A stretch of 23,146 nt of DNA, taken from the NCBI GenBank assembly GCA_946886475.1, contig CAMPIQ010000047.1:1-23146 (forward strand), in the 5' to 3' direction. This document shows, one piece after another, positions 1-7,151 of this stretch (within the stretch, counting starts at the first letter, position 1; each line of letters starts with the position of its first letter). Made by a program: the position numbers and the translations under genes. The notes under the pieces are model-generated. The model was not told the origin of the DNA, ran no database searches, and saw only the letters and a list, made by a program, of their open reading frames with translations. Origin of the DNA: an uncultured Chitinophagales bacterium. Its GTDB lineage: Bacteria; Bacteroidota; Bacteroidia; Chitinophagales; Chitinophagaceae.

Positions 1-13
1 TATGTAATGATCT

Positions 14-84
14 ACCTGGGAGGCAGGGATAGAGAGTAGGATTAGTTAAAAAGTTGAATAGTTGAATAGTTAACAAGTTGAGGG
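14..84. repeat. Intergenic microrepeat array with 8-base period
   Basis: Five consecutive 8-base units, each starting with GTT, fill 45-84: GTTAAAAA, GTTGAATA, GTTGAATA, GTTAACAA, GTTGAGGG. They are preceded by ACCTGGGAGG (14-23) and GGGATAGAGAG (26-36). The same 10-mer, followed by GGGATAGAAG and a different phased array, occurs at 11401-11481, so the two loci look like copies of one intergenic module. There is no gene in 1-183; the region lies downstream of the 3' end of rng. Function is unknown. Confidence 0.7.
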
Positions 85-125
85 AGAAGCGGATAAACCT
101 CTTATCAACTTGTTAACCATTTAAC
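61..125. repeat. Long imperfect hairpin downstream of rng
   Basis: Positions 61-81 and 105-125 form an inverted repeat. The core GTTAACAAGTTGA (69-81) pairs perfectly with TCAACTTGTTAAC (105-117), and pairing continues outward with one mismatch and one G-T wobble. The loop is 23 bases (82-104). The left arm is made of the 8-base repeat units, so hairpin and array are one structure. It could act as a bidirectional 3'-end structure for rng or be a small mobile palindromic element; no long T-run follows it, so intrinsic termination is unproven. Confidence 0.65.
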
Positions 126-183
126 CTGAATATTGATCGCGGATACAAAAGATTTCCTTTTTTTAATAACCATAGCGAATCAA

Positions 184-1734
184 CTACAGCTTGATCTCCT
201 CATTATTACCATCATAGAAATGAAATTCCGTTAAATGGTAATTGGTATCGGTTCGGATGGAAATGGTTTGTCCAAACTTCCTTTTCCATTTGGCAGCCTT
301 ACTCCAAAGCCATCCCTTGGTAAGATAGGCATGAACTATTGGGTGTACGGCAAGTGTAAGATTTTTATGCTTATGGGTGATCAGGTAATTCAGGTTCTTT
401 TCCATTTCATCTTCCAGTATCAAAGTAGAAGCGATCTTACCGGTACCATTGCAGGTAGGGCAAACCTCCTGGGTATTGATATTCATTTCAGGCTTCATGC
501 GTTGACGCGTGATCTGCATCAGGCCGAATTTTGAAATGGGCAGAACGGCATGCTTTGCCCTGTCGGGTTGCATGAATCCTTCCATGGCCTCAATCAATTT
601 CTTTTTGTTTTCAGGAAGCTTCATATCAATGAAGTCCACCACAATGATGCCCCCGATATCCCTTAATCTGAGCTGCCTGGCAATTTCATCAGCGGCTTCC
701 AGGTTAGTTTCCAGTGCATTCTGTTCCTGGTTATTACTCACGCTTTTATAACCGCTGTTCACATCAATTACATGCAGCGCCTCTGTATGTTCTATTATCA
801 GATATGCACCGCTATTCATGTTCACGGTTTTACCAAATGAACCCTTTACCTGTTTGGTTACTCCAAACTGATCGAATATATGCGTGCCGTTACTATGATA
901 ACTTACTATATCGGCTTTTTCCGGGGCAATCCGCTGAATATAATTTTTTGTATCAGAGTAAATGTTTTTGTCATTGATAACGATCTTGTTGAAATCTTCA
1001 TTCAACAGATCTCTCAGTATGCTGGTTGTCTTTGTTTGTTCACTCAGGATCTTGGTGGGCGCTACGGCATTACGGAGATTTTGCTGGATTGATTTCCACA
1101 TTTCAGCCAGTTCGGAAAGGTCTTCATGAAGTTCTGCTGTGTTTTTACCTTCAGCAGCGGTGCGAACGATCACGCCAAAATTCTTTTGCTTGATAGATTC
1201 AACTATTTTCTGGAGTCGTTTTCTTTCTTCTGAAGAATGAATTTTTCTTGATACAGCAATTACATCATTGAATGGCGTTAGTACCACAAATCTTCCCGGC
1301 AGGGAAATCTCGCAGCTCAGCCTGGGGCCTTTGGCAGCAATTGGTTCTTTTAATATCTGCACCAGAATATTGGGCTTGCCGCCTAATACTTCATTGATCT
1401 TACCTGTTTTTATAATTTCAGGTTCTACCTGGAAATGCGAAAAATCCAGGCCTCCGGGCGATTTATCGTTGATAGACTGCTGGGTGAATTTAAGCAAAGA
1501 TTTAGCGTAGGGACTAAGATCTGTATAATGTAAAAAAGCATCTTTTTCATAACCTACATCTACGAATGCAGCGTTAAGACCAGGAATAAGTTTTTTTACT
1601 TTACCAAGATAAAGATCGCCAACCGCAAATTTTGCATCTGTTTTTTCACTGTGAAGTTCTACCAGTTTTTTGTCTTCCAATAAGGCAATGTCCACCCCAT
1701 GGGCAGTACAATTAATAATTAATTCCTTATTCAC
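184..1734 (-). CDS. rng: Ribonuclease E/G family endoribonuclease (RNase G-like)
   Basis: Single-strand-specific endoribonuclease of the RNase E/G family, acting in rRNA 5'-end maturation and mRNA decay in the cytoplasm. The protein has 516 residues, close to RNase G and much shorter than E. coli RNase E, so the long C-terminal scaffold is absent. An S1-type RNA-binding region lies at about 38-140. The catalytic core carries HVIDVNSG (D324) and VVDFIDM (D367/D370), matching the metal-binding aspartates of the family. CPTCNGTG (C425, C428) is the zinc-link motif. The start is GTG at 1734; an ATG two bases upstream is out of frame. It is separated from the upstream minus-strand genes by a hairpin terminator and probably has its own promoter. 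Identity is secure; the G versus E label is by length. Confidence 0.96.
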   Translation of the reverse strand: MNKELIINCTAHGVDIALLEDKKLVELHSEKTDAKFAVGDLYLGKVKKLIPGLNAAFVDVGYEKDAFLHYTDLSPYAKSLLKFTQQSINDKSPGGLDFSHFQVEPEIIKTGKINEVLGGKPNILVQILKEPIAAKGPRLSCEISLPGRFVVLTPFNDVIAVSRKIHSSEERKRLQKIVESIKQKNFGVIVRTAAEGKNTAELHEDLSELAEMWKSIQQNLRNAVAPTKILSEQTKTTSILRDLLNEDFNKIVINDKNIYSDTKNYIQRIAPEKADIVSYHSNGTHIFDQFGVTKQVKGSFGKTVNMNSGAYLIIEHTEALHVIDVNSGYKSVSNNQEQNALETNLEAADEIARQLRLRDIGGIIVVDFIDMKLPENKKKLIEAMEGFMQPDRAKHAVLPISKFGLMQITRQRMKPEMNINTQEVCPTCNGTGKIASTLILEDEMEKNLNYLITHKHKNLTLAVHPIVHAYLTKGWLWSKAAKWKRKFGQTISIRTDTNYHLTEFHFYDGNNEEIKL

Positions 1735-1811
1735 ATTACTACAGCTTTAAATGTATGCTTATGGTAAGGCTGATGCTCTGCTTGTACCGAAATGCTGCAG
1801 TAATTTCATAG

Positions 1812-1844
1812 CAAATTATAGCGGGGCAAATTGATGGGGAGAAA
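1812..1844 (-). promoter_or_regulatory. Candidate promoter for rng
   Basis: On the minus strand TTTC (1844-1841) is followed after 20 bases by TATAATTTG (1820-1812), close to the Bacteroidota pattern TTTG-N~20-TAnnTTTG, with one mismatch in the upstream box and one extra spacer base in the downstream box. It lies between the upstream terminator and the GTG start, where an rng promoter is needed. The predicted leader is about 70 bases. Confidence 0.45.
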
Positions 1845-1880
1845 TGCAATCGGTAGTTGCGCAATCAGCTAATCAAAATA

Positions 1881-1900
1881 CCGGGAACCTTAGTTCCCGG
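1881..1900 (-). terminator. Hairpin terminator after the small basic-protein gene
   Basis: CCGGGAAC (1881-1888) and GTTCCCGG (1893-1900) form a perfect 8-bp stem with a 4-base loop. Read on the minus strand, the stem is followed by TATTTTG. It sits 16 bases after the stop codon of the 31-residue gene, so it probably ends the HU-TPR-small-protein transcript. Confidence 0.8.
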
Positions 1901-1916
1901 CCAATATTTTTCGAAC

Positions 1917-2012
1917 CTATTTATTTCTTTTTTTATGACGGTTCTTTCTCAATCTTTTCTTACGCTTATGCGTCGCAATTTTATGACGCTTTCTTTTTTT
2001 ACCACAAGGCAT
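1917..2012 (-). CDS. Small Lys/Arg-rich ribosomal-type protein (AURKAIP1/COX24, mS38-like)
   Basis: A 31-residue frame starts ATG at 2012 and ends TAG at 1917-1919. The product begins MPCGKKRKRHKIATHKRKKR and ends LRKNRHKKRNK: 18 of 31 residues are Lys or Arg and three are His. The pattern KKRKR...HKRKKRLRKNR matches the AURKAIP1/COX24 (mS38, bS22-like) family of tiny ribosomal-subunit proteins, copies of which are common in Bacteroidota and often missed by gene callers. It lies 26 bases after the TPR gene and is closed by a perfect hairpin, so it is the last gene of the HU-TPR unit. Ribosome association is inferred from family resemblance, not shown here. A longer open frame on the opposite strand over the same bases is judged non-coding. 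Confidence 0.85.
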   Translation of the reverse strand: MPCGKKRKRHKIATHKRKKRLRKNRHKKRNK

Positions 2013-2038
2013 ACTTAATTAATGTTTTTATTTAATAA

Positions 2039-2902
2039 TCAATTTTTTAGTTTGGCAATTCTCGCCTCAACTTCTTTTTTCATCGCCGGATTTTCGATCA
2101 GTGGTATAAGTTTACCATACCAGATAACCGCATCCGCTTTATTTCCCATTTGCTCAGAAATATCGGCCACTAATAAAATAGCTTCAAGGTTTTTAGGCTG
2201 TAATTCGGCAACTTTCTTAAAACGCTCAACTGCTTTTTGCATTTGCTGAGACATTAAACTGGCCTGCCCAAGTATCCAATGTGCATACACATTATTGGAA
2301 TCCCTTTCAGTTACTTTCCTGATCATTTCAATTCCTTCCATTGGTGCGCCTACACCTCCAAACATAATTACCGCACCTAATCCAACCCTGGATGAATCAT
2401 TATCAGGATTAATATTCAAAGAACGTTGAAACAGATCCTTAGCCTGTGAAGCTTCCCATTCTTTTACTTCCGGTTTTGCTTCAGCCACAAGGTTGTTCAA
2501 CATCAAATGGGCTGCAAAAGTGAGGGATTTTTCTGAATTTTCCAACCGCGCTGCTTCGGCAGTATACCAGGCATAGGGTGCAAACCACTCATTTGGTTCA
2601 ATTCGGCTCATACTGTCTTTCCAAAACCTGGCCAGTTGGTGATAAATGTGAATCTTTTGTTCCTTCACATCTCCCCTTGATATGGTATGTTCAAGAAAGT
2701 TCAGGCGGGTAGCCTGTTCAGGTGTTAAATGGGTTTTGGCATGGGCTACCATGCTGTCTATTGAAAATGAGGAAGCCGGAATCCCTGCAGCAACAGCGGA
2801 TTTGTTGACCGGAGGTCCAAATAATTTTTTTGAAGTTGCCGCATACAGGCCTGCAACAAGCAGGATGGCTATTCCAACCGAAATCCACTGGGGTTTTTTC
2901 AT
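2039..2902 (-). CDS. Membrane-anchored tetratricopeptide-repeat protein
   Basis: A 287-residue protein with a short basic N-terminus and one hydrophobic segment (about 7-22, ISVGIAILLVAGLYAA) that would anchor it in the inner membrane with the rest in the periplasm. The C-terminal half contains TPR-like helical repeats: roughly 150-185 (AKDLFQRSLNINPDNDSSRV), 203-238 (VYAHWILGQASL..AVERFKKVAELQPKN) and 240-275 (AILLVADISEQMGNKADAVI). TPR domains usually mediate protein contacts; no enzyme motif is visible. It lies 27 bases after HU and 26 bases before the small ribosomal-type gene, so the three are probably co-transcribed. Its specific role is unknown. Confidence 0.85.
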   Translation of the reverse strand: MKKPQWISVGIAILLVAGLYAATSKKLFGPPVNKSAVAAGIPASSFSIDSMVAHAKTHLTPEQATRLNFLEHTISRGDVKEQKIHIYHQLARFWKDSMSRIEPNEWFAPYAWYTAEAARLENSEKSLTFAAHLMLNNLVAEAKPEVKEWEASQAKDLFQRSLNINPDNDSSRVGLGAVIMFGGVGAPMEGIEMIRKVTERDSNNVYAHWILGQASLMSQQMQKAVERFKKVAELQPKNLEAILLVADISEQMGNKADAVIWYGKLIPLIENPAMKKEVEARIAKLKN

Positions 2903-2929
2903 ATCGCTCCCGTTCTTGGGAGGGCAAAG

Positions 2930-3220
2930 TTACTGTACTGCAGTCAGTTTCTTTACTTCTGAAACAAACTCTTTGGCTGGCTTGAATGCCGGGATATTAT
3001 GTTCGGGAATATGAACAGCAATATTTTTCTTAATGTTACGTCCGATTTTAGCAGCTCTCCTTTTAGTTATGAAACTGCCGAATCCCCTTATGTAAATGTT
3101 TTCACCTTTAGAAAGCGATTCTTTGATTTCTTTGAACATTTGTTCAAGTGTAACCAACACATCTACTTTGGGAATGCCTGTTCTTTCAGATATCTGGTTT
3201 ACTAAATCTGCTTTTCTCAT
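2930..3220 (-). CDS. HU/IHF-family DNA-binding protein
   Basis: A 96-residue nucleoid protein that bends and packages DNA as a dimer. The start at 3220 (MRKADLVNQISERTGI) matches family N-termini; the frame stays open to 3310, but the extra 30 residues have no HU similarity and would overlap the promoter. Visible are the N-terminal helices (1-38), the GENIYIRGFGSF beta segment (about 40-51) and the DNA-binding arm that usually reads GRNPxT, here GRNIKKN followed by IPEHNIPAFKPAKEF. This arm form is usual for the HU paralogue next to mutY in Bacteroidota. It is divergent from mutY and leads the HU-TPR-small-protein unit. Confidence 0.95.
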   Translation of the reverse strand: MRKADLVNQISERTGIPKVDVLVTLEQMFKEIKESLSKGENIYIRGFGSFITKRRAAKIGRNIKKNIAVHIPEHNIPAFKPAKEFVSEVKKLTAVQ

Positions 3221-3247
3221 AGCATGGTTTTTTAAATGTTTAAAAGC

Positions 3248-3287
3248 AATATAGTACAAAATAGTATGATTGTCAATAGGATACAAA
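3248..3287 (-). promoter_or_regulatory. Promoter region of the HU gene (two overlapping matches)
   Basis: On the minus strand TTTG (3287-3284) is followed after 20 bases by TATTTTG (3263-3257), close to the Bacteroidota consensus. Interleaved with it is TTGACA (3276-3271), then 17 bases, then TATATT (3253-3248), a near-perfect classical sigma-70 pair. Both predict starts about 20-30 bases upstream of the HU ATG. Which is used cannot be told from sequence. Confidence 0.6.
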
Positions 3288-3348
3288 ATATTTTTACTGG
3301 GGTTTGCCATGGTGTATGCCCTGAATTTAATTTAAACAGCTTCAGAAG

Positions 3349-4416
3349 ATGGTAAATGGGCCTGATTCCAATACAGCAGGGCTTTTTGTTAGGGGCTTAC
3401 TTGAATGGAACCTGAAACATAATGAGAGGGAAATGCCCTGGAAAGGCGTAAAAGACCCCTATAAAATTTGGTTAAGTGAGATCATTTTACAGCAAACCAG
3501 AGTTGACCAGGGACTTAAATATTATCAAAACTTTATAAACCGTTTCCCTGATGTTCATACCCTGGCGGAGGCCGGTGATTCAGAAGTGTTCAAATATTGG
3601 GAGGGTTTGGGCTATTATTCCAGATGCAGGAACCTTCTGGCATCAGCCCGGTATATTTCAAAACAACTGAGCGGAAGATTTCCGGATGATTATGAATCCA
3701 TTCTTGAATTAAAGGGGGTAGGCAGCTACACAGCTGCCGCCATCGGTTCATTTGCTTTTAACCTTCCCTATGCTGTACTTGATGGTAATGTTTACAGGGT
3801 CCTGTCGCGGATATTTAATATTGAGCTCGCTGTTGATTCCGCCATTGGGAAAAAATATTTTTCAGCATTATCCCAACAGCTGCTTCCAATGGATCAGGCC
3901 GGTATCTATAACCAGGCCATTATGGATTTTGGAGCGGTTATTTGTAAACCAAGGCCAGATTGTTCACATTGCTTCTTTTCCGGGTCGTGCAAAGCTTTTC
4001 AATTGGGGAAGCAACTCATTTTGCCTCTTAAAGAAAAAAAGCTGAAAATCAGGAAGAGGTGGCTGAATTATTTCATTATAACCTGGCGGGATGAAATTTT
4101 AATCAGGCAGAGAAGTGGCCGGGATATCTGGAGCCAGTTATATGAATTTGTTCTGATTGAAACAGATGTCCTTTCAAACCAATCGGCACTTGAAAAAATG
4201 TTATCAGAACAATTTGGAGTTGAATTAACCGGCAGGATAAAATCACTCGGTACCCTGGAACAAAAACTAACTCATCAGTTCATTCATTTTACTTTCTTTG
4301 AAATTCACCTCCATAAAAAAAACAATGTTTCCGGATACAACTGGGTTAAAAAATCTGAACTGGGGAAATTCGCCTTTCCAAGATCCTTACAACAGTTCGC
4401 TTCAGGTGGTAAATGA
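3349..4416 (+). CDS. mutY: A/G-specific adenine DNA glycosylase
   Basis: Base-excision repair enzyme that removes adenine mispaired with 8-oxoguanine. The protein has 355 residues, the usual length. The HhH-GPD fold spans about 30-200: SEIILQQTRV holds catalytic E44, LKGVGSYTAAAI (121-132) is the helix-hairpin-helix, and VLDGNVYRV holds D145. The [4Fe-4S] loop is C199, C205, C208, C214, with five residues between the first two cysteines where six are usual. The C-terminal part (about 230-350) is the NUDIX-like 8-oxoG recognition domain. It is divergent from HU and followed by ssb; the mutY-ssb-gldE-gldD order is conserved in Bacteroidota. Confidence 0.97.
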   Translation: MVNGPDSNTAGLFVRGLLEWNLKHNEREMPWKGVKDPYKIWLSEIILQQTRVDQGLKYYQNFINRFPDVHTLAEAGDSEVFKYWEGLGYYSRCRNLLASARYISKQLSGRFPDDYESILELKGVGSYTAAAIGSFAFNLPYAVLDGNVYRVLSRIFNIELAVDSAIGKKYFSALSQQLLPMDQAGIYNQAIMDFGAVICKPRPDCSHCFFSGSCKAFQLGKQLILPLKEKKLKIRKRWLNYFIITWRDEILIRQRSGRDIWSQLYEFVLIETDVLSNQSALEKMLSEQFGVELTGRIKSLGTLEQKLTHQFIHFTFFEIHLHKKNNVSGYNWVKKSELGKFAFPRSLQQFASGGK

Positions 4417-4511
4417 GTTTCGCCGTGCTGCTGGCAAAAAATTTGATTAACTTATTTAAATTTATAAGACGAAGAGAAAGACGAATTGATTCACAGATTA
4501 AATCAGATTGT

Positions 4512-4940
4512 ATGAGAGGAGTAAACAGGGTTATGCTGATTGGCAATTTGGGAAAAGATCCGGATGTACAGTTTCTTGAAGGAAATATTGCCGTCGCAAA
4601 ATTTCCGCTTGCCACAACGGAAACATTTAAGGACAGGTCAGGTAAACTGATCTCTCAAACGGAATGGCACACAGTTGTTTTATGGAGGGGGCTTGCTGAA
4701 CTGGCCCAAAAATATCTGCACAAAGGCAGCCTTGTGTATATAGAAGGCCGGTTAAGAACCCGTAGCTGGGAGGACAAGGAGGGTAACAGAAAGTTTGCCA
4801 CTGAGGTGGTTGGCGACAATCTTATTATGCTGGATAAACGTACCGATGGTGGTGCGCATGGAAATCCGGATAGCCATCCGGACAGCAGCATGGAAGGATT
4901 TGCCGGTACTCCTGGAATAGGTCCCGATATGGAGTATTGA
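4512..4940 (+). CDS. ssb: Single-stranded DNA-binding protein
   Basis: Binds single-stranded DNA in replication, repair and recombination. The OB fold covers about 1-108 of 142 residues: MRGVNRVMLIGNLGKDPDVQ at the start, then TEWHTVVLWRGLAELAQKYL and GSLVYIEGRLRTRSWEDKEG. The start is placed at 4512 because family members begin at this methionine; an in-frame ATG at 4413 overlapping the end of mutY would add 33 unrelated basic residues. The linker is short and the C-terminal tip ends GPDMEY, lacking the usual acidic D-D-x-P-F ending that recruits repair proteins. A terminator follows directly. Confidence 0.95.
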   Translation: MRGVNRVMLIGNLGKDPDVQFLEGNIAVAKFPLATTETFKDRSGKLISQTEWHTVVLWRGLAELAQKYLHKGSLVYIEGRLRTRSWEDKEGNRKFATEVVGDNLIMLDKRTDGGAHGNPDSHPDSSMEGFAGTPGIGPDMEY

Positions 4941-4964
4941 ATAAAGAATTATTTTTACAGTTAT

Positions 4965-4994
4965 AAAAGGCAGGCCTTTCGACCTGCCCTTTTA
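4965..4994 (+). terminator. Intrinsic terminator after ssb
   Basis: GGCAGG (4969-4974) and CCTGCC (4983-4988) form a stem with an 8-base loop, flanked by AAAA on the left and CTTTT on the right, which extend the stem and give a T tract. It ends the mutY-ssb transcript and leaves only about 30 bases before gldE, so gldE may depend on read-through or on a promoter overlapping this structure. Confidence 0.8.
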
Positions 4995-5024
4995 ATTAGC
5001 TTATTCTTTCACCAAAAAATTTGA

Positions 5025-6362
5025 ATGGACTCTTTCCCGGAAAATAATCTTTCTATCCTACTTGCCATAAATCCGCAAAGCACTGTTTTTTTAGTTGTCT
5101 TTTTATTCATTTTATTATTATTGGGTTTTATCACATCGGGTGCAGAAGTGGCCTTATTTTCTTTGCAGAACCGCGACCTTAACATGCTTAAAACCAAACA
5201 GCATGCAGCAGCAAGAAGGATCACCTCTTTACTTGAAGAAAGAAAAGCTGTTTATACATCCCTTCTAATTGCAGGCGGTTTATTCAATATCAGCATCATT
5301 ATTCTTTCCAATTTTCTGTTATCTCCTCTTTTAAAATTGGGAACCGTTAATATTATTGTTCCAATAGACATCAACATGCTGGTTAAAATAATAATTATAG
5401 CTGTTGTCATTGTATTTGTAGTAAGAATGCTTCCCAAGGTTTGGGCTTCACAAAACACACTCCGTTTTGCATATAATGTTTCTTCTGTTGTTGAAGCGCT
5501 TCATCTTTTATTAAGAAGAATAAGTATCCGGATGGTGGCCATTGCCGACAGAATCAGTGAAACCAGTGGTGCCAATGAATCTGAGGCTACAAGTATGAAA
5601 GAACTGGACGATGCCATTGAAATAAACAATGTTCAAACCTCCATTGAAGAAAAGAACATTTTGAAGGGCATCATTAAATTCAGCACCATCTCTGTAAAAC
5701 AGATCATGCGTTTCAGGCTTGATGTGAATGGGATTGATTATAATACACCTTTTGCTGAACTTGTACCAAAAGTTGAAGAACTACATTATTCAAGGCTGCC
5801 GGTTTTCCGAAACAGTCTTGATGAAATTGTAGGCATCCTGAATACAAAAGACCTTCTGCCTTTTTTGAACAATGATGATTTTGACTGGCATCCGCTTATC
5901 AGGTCAACGCTTTTTGTGCCCGAATCAAAACTGATTAAAGATCTTCTAAGGGAATTCCAGGCCAAACGTATTCATTTTGCTATCGTTGTAGATGAATTTG
6001 GAGGAACCAGCGGCATTGTTACCATGGAAGATATCCTGGAAGAAATTATAGGAGACATCAAGGATGAATTTGATGAAGAAGAAACATCGGTACGAAAAGT
6101 GGATGACAATACCTGGATAGCAGATGCAAAAATTATGTTGTATGATCTTTGCCGTACAATGCGTCTTCCTATTGATACGTTTGATGCAGTAAAAGGGGAG
6201 AGCGATTCACTGGGCGGACTGGTACTTGAAATTGCAGGAGAATTTCCTTCAGTAAACGAAACCATTTCAAGCGGGGATTTCGATTTCACTATTCTGGAAA
6301 TTGAAAGGAACAGGATCAGATCCGTCAGGATATTCATTAACCTGGATCAGGAGGAAGACTAA
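5025..6362 (+). CDS. gldE: Gliding-motility-associated membrane protein GldE (CNNM/CorC-type)
   Basis: A 445-residue inner-membrane protein of the hemolysin/CorC superfamily. The N-terminal DUF21/CNNM-like membrane domain has hydrophobic segments at about 20-38, 78-105 and 118-135. A paired CBS domain follows at about 222-345, with HYSRLPVF (254-261) and VVDEFGGTSGIVTMEDILEE (321-340) as hallmarks. The CorC/HlyC transporter-associated domain is at about 355-440. It is called GldE rather than a generic CorC protein because it lies between ssb and gldD, as in Flavobacterium johnsoniae, where gldD and gldE are linked to gliding. The gene starts 31 bases after the ssb terminator; gldD follows after 21 bases. 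Confidence 0.92.
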   Translation: MDSFPENNLSILLAINPQSTVFLVVFLFILLLLGFITSGAEVALFSLQNRDLNMLKTKQHAAARRITSLLEERKAVYTSLLIAGGLFNISIIILSNFLLSPLLKLGTVNIIVPIDINMLVKIIIIAVVIVFVVRMLPKVWASQNTLRFAYNVSSVVEALHLLLRRISIRMVAIADRISETSGANESEATSMKELDDAIEINNVQTSIEEKNILKGIIKFSTISVKQIMRFRLDVNGIDYNTPFAELVPKVEELHYSRLPVFRNSLDEIVGILNTKDLLPFLNNDDFDWHPLIRSTLFVPESKLIKDLLREFQAKRIHFAIVVDEFGGTSGIVTMEDILEEIIGDIKDEFDEEETSVRKVDDNTWIADAKIMLYDLCRTMRLPIDTFDAVKGESDSLGGLVLEIAGEFPSVNETISSGDFDFTILEIERNRIRSVRIFINLDQEED

Positions 6363-6383
6363 TTATAAAACCTACAACTGGCT

Positions 6384-7016
6384 ATGAAAATAAGAAAACC
6401 TGCTTACTGGTTAATTATGCCGAAATGTACAATTATTACACATGCTTCACTGATCATTATTTGTTGCCTGTTGTTTTCCTGTAACACCGATTATGTTCAA
6501 AAACCCAGGGGTTATTTCAAAATTGAACTTCCGGAAAAAAAATATCAGGTGTTTGATCAGCCTGCCTATCCCTATAGTTTTGAATATCCTGTATATGGAA
6601 CAGTGGTAAAAGACTCTCTTTTCTTTGACCAGAAAACAGAAAATGATTATTGGATCAATATCGAATTTCCCCGGTTCAATGGCCGCATTCATCTGAGTTA
6701 TAAGGATATCGGGTTCAATAAATTTGATTCCCTGGTAAATGATGCATTTACCATGTCCTATAAACAACATACCTATAAGGCATCAGCCATTCAGCCCGAA
6801 CCTTTTACCACTCCTGCCGGCTATGGTGGTGTTTACTTTACGCTCAAAGGGAATGCCGCTACCGGTAACCAGTTTTTTATAACGGATTCAAACAAACATT
6901 TCCTGAGAGGGGCTTTGTATTTTAATGCAACTCCCAATGCCGACTCCTTACAGCCTGTAAACGACTTTCTTAAAAAAGATGTTGTACACCTCATAAACAC
7001 CCTAAAATGGAAATAA
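6384..7016 (+). CDS. gldD: Gliding motility lipoprotein GldD
   Basis: A 210-residue predicted lipoprotein. A lipoprotein signal peptide ends in the lipobox LFSC with the lipidated cysteine at 33, followed by NTDYVQKPRGYFKIELPEKK, typical of GldD. A second in-frame methionine at residue 12 would also leave a complete signal peptide, so the exact start is uncertain. The mature part has many aromatic residues and no enzyme motif that I recognise. In Flavobacterium johnsoniae GldD is required for gliding. Position directly after gldE supports the call and suggests co-transcription. Cells may glide, but the other gld and spr genes are not in this window. Confidence 0.92.
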   Translation: MKIRKPAYWLIMPKCTIITHASLIIICCLLFSCNTDYVQKPRGYFKIELPEKKYQVFDQPAYPYSFEYPVYGTVVKDSLFFDQKTENDYWINIEFPRFNGRIHLSYKDIGFNKFDSLVNDAFTMSYKQHTYKASAIQPEPFTTPAGYGGVYFTLKGNAATGNQFFITDSNKHFLRGALYFNATPNADSLQPVNDFLKKDVVHLINTLKWK

Positions 7017-7129
7017 CCCGGGAAGTGGGCATCATTTGATTCCTTCACCTTATCATATTCAGGTTCCGGGTGAGTTTTAAAAAGGATAAGGCACAATTAA
7101 TTTTACCGCCAATGCTCGGGATCTGCATT

Positions 7130-7137
7130 TACCTTTG
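7130..7137 (+). promoter_or_regulatory. Candidate -7 box upstream of the DUF3109 gene
   Basis: TACCTTTG matches the Bacteroidota TAnnTTTG box exactly and is followed by CA, as is common at such sites. No good upstream TTTG box is visible at the expected distance. A start about seven bases downstream would leave a very short leader before the GTG at 7152. Confidence 0.45.
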
Positions 7138-7151
7138 CAAAAATTTCACCT

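Noticed and set aside
1844..2035. Plus-strand open frame of about 63 codons over the small ribosomal-type gene
   Set aside because: It is antisense to a convincing gene and its terminator; the Phe/Tyr-rich product is what an antisense reading of Lys/Arg codons gives.
3221..3310. N-terminal extension of the HU gene to an ATG at 3310
   Set aside because: The extra 30 residues do not resemble HU and would cover the best promoter matches; the ATG at 3220 gives the family-typical start.
4413..4511. Start of ssb at 4413 overlapping the mutY stop
   Set aside because: It adds 33 basic residues absent from SSB proteins; the OB fold begins at the methionine at 4512.
7048..7091. Terminator between gldD and the DUF3109 gene (CCTTATC / GATAAGG)
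   Set aside because: The stem is only seven pairs with a 30-base loop and no T-run; too weak to call.
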